Under the pieces are notes generated by a model. The model was not told the origin of the DNA and ran no database searches. It saw only the letters and a program-made list of their open reading frames with translations. Source: an uncultured bacterium (GTDB taxonomy: Bacteria; Bacillota; Clostridia; Lachnospirales; Lachnospiraceae). From it: a stretch of 17,840 nt of DNA. Location: assembly GCA_905214365.1 (NCBI GenBank), contig CAJMMH010000018.1:1-17840 (forward strand), read 5' to 3'. Shown here in pieces: positions 15,732-17,840 of this stretch. Both the position numbers and the translations under genes were made by a program. How positions within the stretch are numbered: the stretch's first letter is position 1; each line of letters starts with the position of its first letter.

Positions 15732-15790
15732 AATAAAGTCCCCTTTCCGCAGCAGAACCGGTGATAGGATGCGGCTGCCGCAACATTTCT

Positions 15791-15819
15791 ATTTTAGTGC
15801 AGGCAGGAAAAATTGTAAA
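15791..15819 (-). promoter_or_regulatory. Promoter of the MATE gene
   Basis: On the minus strand: TTTACA (complement of 15814-15819), 17-bp spacer, TAAAAT (complement of 15791-15796). The start is near 15784, with a leader of about 50 nt. Confidence 0.65.
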
Positions 15820-15888
15820 GGAAAAGATTGAAAACAGGCCGCAGTGAAAATTCTATAAAATATCATAGTAGCGGCTGAATGCTTTCTG

Positions 15889-15897
15889 TGATATACT
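15889..15897 (+). promoter_or_regulatory. Extended -10 promoter of the peptidase-acetyltransferase gene
   Basis: TGA-TATACT (15889-15897) is a good extended -10 element; the -35 position has no clear match. The start would be near 15904. The 85-nt leader contains a weak GTCAAT/ATTGAC dyad (15938-15968) and ends in an unusual all-G ribosome site GGGGGG (15975-15980). Confidence 0.45.
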
Positions 15898-15988
15898 ATA
15901 GCAGTATTTCTCAGAGGTATCTGTTGTGAATGTTTGTGTCAATGCCGGATTGCGGATATTCGATTGACGAAAGTGGGGGGATGCTGAT

Positions 15989-17671
15989 ATGAAGGATTGG
16001 AATGAATACGCACAGGAGCAGGAAGAGCTGCTGCGGCAGACACTAAGGGAATTGGCGGCAATTCCGGCGCCGTCCGGTCATGAAGAGCGGAGAAAAGCGT
16101 ACTGCGAGTCCTGGCTGGACCGGTATGGGATTCCCCACGAATCCGGGAACGGAGGCAACCTGCTGATTCCGTACCGGATTCAGGAAGGAAGAAAGAATCG
16201 TATGGTTACGGCGCATATGGATATTGTATTTGAAGAAAGCGTTCCGCTGAAGCTGCAGGAAGACGGGGCGATCTGGCGGTGTCCGGGAATCGGAGACAAC
16301 ACAGCAAATGTTGTATTGCTTCTGCTTGCCGCAAAGTATCTATATGAGGAGCAGCCGGAAACAGAGGGAGGTCTGTGGCTGATTGCCGATACCTGCGAAG
16401 AGGGGCTTGGAAATCTGGCAGGCTGCCGGAGCGCGATGGAGCAGCTGAAGGGGCGTGTGGACCGGGTGCTGGGCTTTGACCTGTACCGCGACCGCCTGTA
16501 TACTGGCTGTATCGGATCGGTCCGTTACCGGATTGCCGCGAAAACGCCGGGCGGACATTCCTTTGCTGACTTTGGAGTCCCCAATGCAATTCATGTGCTT
16601 GCAGGCCTGATCGATCGGCTGTATGAGTACCGGACAGAGGGAAATACAACCTACAATGTCGGCCTGATAGCCGGCGGAACCTCAGTCAACACCATTGCGC
16701 AGGACGCACAGATGCTGTTTGAGTATCGTTCCGATGAAGCGGAGCAGATCCGTACCTGCAAGGCATATCTGGAGCAGTGCCTGAGACAGGCAGGGGCAGG
16801 AAAACTGGTATCAATTTCATGTGAAGCAGTCGGCGAGCGCCCGTGCGCGGAGCGGGTGGATGAAGATGCAATCCGGGAGCTGGCGGCGATCTGTTCCGAA
16901 GAGATTGCATCTGCGGTCGGAACAGCTCCGGCAGAAGCAAAGGCTTCTACGGACTGCAACATTCCGCTGTCGATGGGAATTCCTGCTGTGTGCGCCGGAT
17001 TTTTCCGAGGCGGCGGTGCGCATACCAGAGAGGAATGGCTGGATCTTAGTACGGCGAAAGCGGCAATCGCGGCAGCGGTTGGCTGTGTTGTCCGGCTTGG
17101 GCAGATGAAGCCGATTGCCAAAGCGGAGAAGAGCAGATGGGCAGGCGGAACGAAAAAAGCAGAGATGGAGAATCAAATGGAAATCAGAAAAGCGCGGTTA
17201 GAAGACCAAGACCAGATTATGGAGATTTACTCGCAGGCAAAGGCGTTTATGGATCAGACCGGAAACCCGACACAGTGGAAAAAAGGGTATCCGCCCAGAG
17301 ATATGGTGCGGAACGATATTGAATCCGGGAACTGCTATGTTGGTGTGACAGGGAGCGGGGAAGAAGAAATCCATGCAGTGTTTGTTTTCCTGATCTGGGA
17401 TGATCCGACCTATCGCGTGATCGAGCAGGGGCAGTGGAAAAATGACGATCCGTACGGCGTCATTCACCGGGTTGCGAGCGATGGAACGCAGAAGAGAGTC
17501 GTTCATCAGATCGTAACGTTCTGCAGGCAGCAGATCCCGAACCTTCGCGGAGACACGCATCAGGATAATTTGGTGATGCAGCGGGCAATGGAGCGGGAGG
17601 GTTTTGAGCGGTGCGGCATCATCCATGTAGAGGACGGGACGCCGCGGATTGCGTATCAGCTGACGGATTAA
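15989..17671 (+). CDS. M20-family metallopeptidase fused to a GNAT N-acetyltransferase
   Basis: A 560-residue two-domain protein. Residues 1 to about 370 form an M20 zinc peptidase with all expected metal or catalytic positions: H76 and D78 (TAHMD), D103 (GIGDN), E137/E138 (CEEG), D164, H190 in the lid domain (GGHSFADFG) and H345 near the end (GGGAHTREEW). A hydrophilic linker (about 373-393) leads to a GNAT domain (397-560) with the recognisable EDQDQIMEIYSQAKAFMDQT start and GFERCGIIHVEDGTPRIAYQ end. Both domains are normally separate proteins. An internal GGAG (17167-17170) lies six bases before M397 (ATG 17177), so a free 164-residue acetyltransferase could also be made. The main ATG follows GGGGGG by eight bases. 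The peptide substrate and acetyl acceptor are unknown. Confidence 0.9.
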   Translation: MKDWNEYAQEQEELLRQTLRELAAIPAPSGHEERRKAYCESWLDRYGIPHESGNGGNLLIPYRIQEGRKNRMVTAHMDIVFEESVPLKLQEDGAIWRCPGIGDNTANVVLLLLAAKYLYEEQPETEGGLWLIADTCEEGLGNLAGCRSAMEQLKGRVDRVLGFDLYRDRLYTGCIGSVRYRIAAKTPGGHSFADFGVPNAIHVLAGLIDRLYEYRTEGNTTYNVGLIAGGTSVNTIAQDAQMLFEYRSDEAEQIRTCKAYLEQCLRQAGAGKLVSISCEAVGERPCAERVDEDAIRELAAICSEEIASAVGTAPAEAKASTDCNIPLSMGIPAVCAGFFRGGGAHTREEWLDLSTAKAAIAAAVGCVVRLGQMKPIAKAEKSRWAGGTKKAEMENQMEIRKARLEDQDQIMEIYSQAKAFMDQTGNPTQWKKGYPPRDMVRNDIESGNCYVGVTGSGEEEIHAVFVFLIWDDPTYRVIEQGQWKNDDPYGVIHRVASDGTQKRVVHQIVTFCRQQIPNLRGDTHQDNLVMQRAMEREGFERCGIIHVEDGTPRIAYQLTD

Positions 17672-17674
17672 TGG

Positions 17675-17717
17675 AAAAGCCGGAAAGCCATCGAATCGAT
17701 GACTTTCCGGCTTTTTC
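17675..17717 (+). terminator. Rho-independent terminator after the peptidase-acetyltransferase gene
   Basis: AAAAGCCGGAAAG (17675-17687) and CTTTCCGGCTTTT (17703-17715) pair perfectly, with an inner CATCG/CGATG stem and a T5 run (17712-17716). It begins four bases after the stop codon. Confidence 0.93.
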
Positions 17718-17731
17718 GATGCGTGTGTTTG

Positions 17732-17840
17732 AACAAATCAAGGAAGTCCCCTGCTTCAATTGCGAAGAGCAATAAGCAGTGGGTAGGGACTTGCTTGTAT
17801 CAGGAGGGGTACAAGCCCCTCCTGATAAACTGCGAAGCAG
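17732..17840 (-). repeat. Right copy of the multi-hairpin repeat, inverted, cut by the window edge
   Basis: Read on the minus strand this is the left-end repeat with about five substitutions and a 6-base deletion in one arm of the long stem. Its middle palindrome is perfect here (TATCAGGAGGGG and CCCCTCCTGATA around TACAAG), where the left copy is degenerate. The small CTGCTTCGCAG palindrome is the last thing in the window, so the element may continue outside. It lies 14 bp after the terminator of the preceding gene. Confidence 0.9.

Noticed and set aside
15938..15968. GTCAAT/ATTGAC dyad in the peptidase leader as a riboswitch
   Set aside because: The six-base arms with a 19-base spacer are weak, and no conserved riboswitch core is recognisable.
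15981..15992. Three-codon mini-ORF (MLI) with an ATGA overlap ahead of the peptidase gene
   Set aside because: The G-run lies directly against its ATG, leaving no spacer for initiation, while it is well placed for the peptidase ATG.
1..17840. The whole window as a composite transposon, integrative element or phage island
   Set aside because: Despite the inverted end repeats there is no transposase, recombinase, replication, mobilisation or phage gene, and the contents are ordinary metabolic genes.

Overview
The window looks like a chromosomal segment of a Gram-positive gut-type anaerobe of the class Clostridia, most likely a Lachnospiraceae relative. This is inferred from strong AGGAGG-type ribosome sites, the mix of genes (a FepB-like siderophore importer without outer-membrane parts, a DUF1846 protein, cytoplasmic GH43 and GH2 glycosidases, a MATE exporter, an M20 peptidase and a GNAT protein), and moderate GC content. 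No rRNA, tRNA, CRISPR array, transposase, integrase or phage gene is visible.

Layout. (1) 26-140: a roughly 115-bp repeat built of nested palindromes. (2) 290-4261: a four-gene ferric-siderophore ABC import operon (binding protein, two FecCD permeases, ATPase). Its start codons overlap or nearly touch the preceding stops, and it has a clear promoter with a palindromic candidate operator just downstream. (3) 4247-5260, minus strand: an AraC-family regulator that runs tail-to-tail into the ATPase gene with a 15-bp overlap and has its own promoter and a 19-bp palindrome at its start point. (4) 5579-7060: a DUF1846/UPF0371 protein of unknown role, preceded by a 13-codon basic mini-ORF that overlaps its start. 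(5) 7128-8558: a GH43 glycosidase. (6) 8599-9435, minus strand: a PfkB-fold pyridoxal/pyridoxamine kinase, convergent with GH43 across a hairpin. (7) 9705-11249: a protein with a very acidic Ala/Glu-rich N-terminal third, a TPR domain and a basic tail. (8) 11250-11569: an intergenic region with two strong hairpins and a promoter. (9) 11570-14293: a large GH2 glycosidase. (10) 14376-15731, minus strand: a MATE-family exporter starting at TTG. (11) 15989-17671: an M20 metallopeptidase fused to a GNAT acetyltransferase, closed by a textbook terminator. (12) 17732-17840: a second copy of the left-end repeat in inverted orientation, running into the window edge.

How the genes fit together. The siderophore importer and the AraC protein form a plausible regulated iron-uptake unit; AraC regulators of the PchR/YbtA type sense siderophores in other bacteria. 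The two glycosidases lack signal peptides, so they probably act in the cytoplasm on imported oligosaccharides, but no sugar importer is in view. The remaining genes look like single-gene units, each with its own promoter.

The most unusual items are the long inverted repeats at the two ends, the peptidase-acetyltransferase fusion with a well-placed internal ribosome site at the domain junction, the acidic low-complexity TPR protein, the basic mini-ORF coupled to DUF1846, and the 61-nt near-complete hairpin upstream of the GH2 gene. Nothing here is a confident new defence or mobile system.
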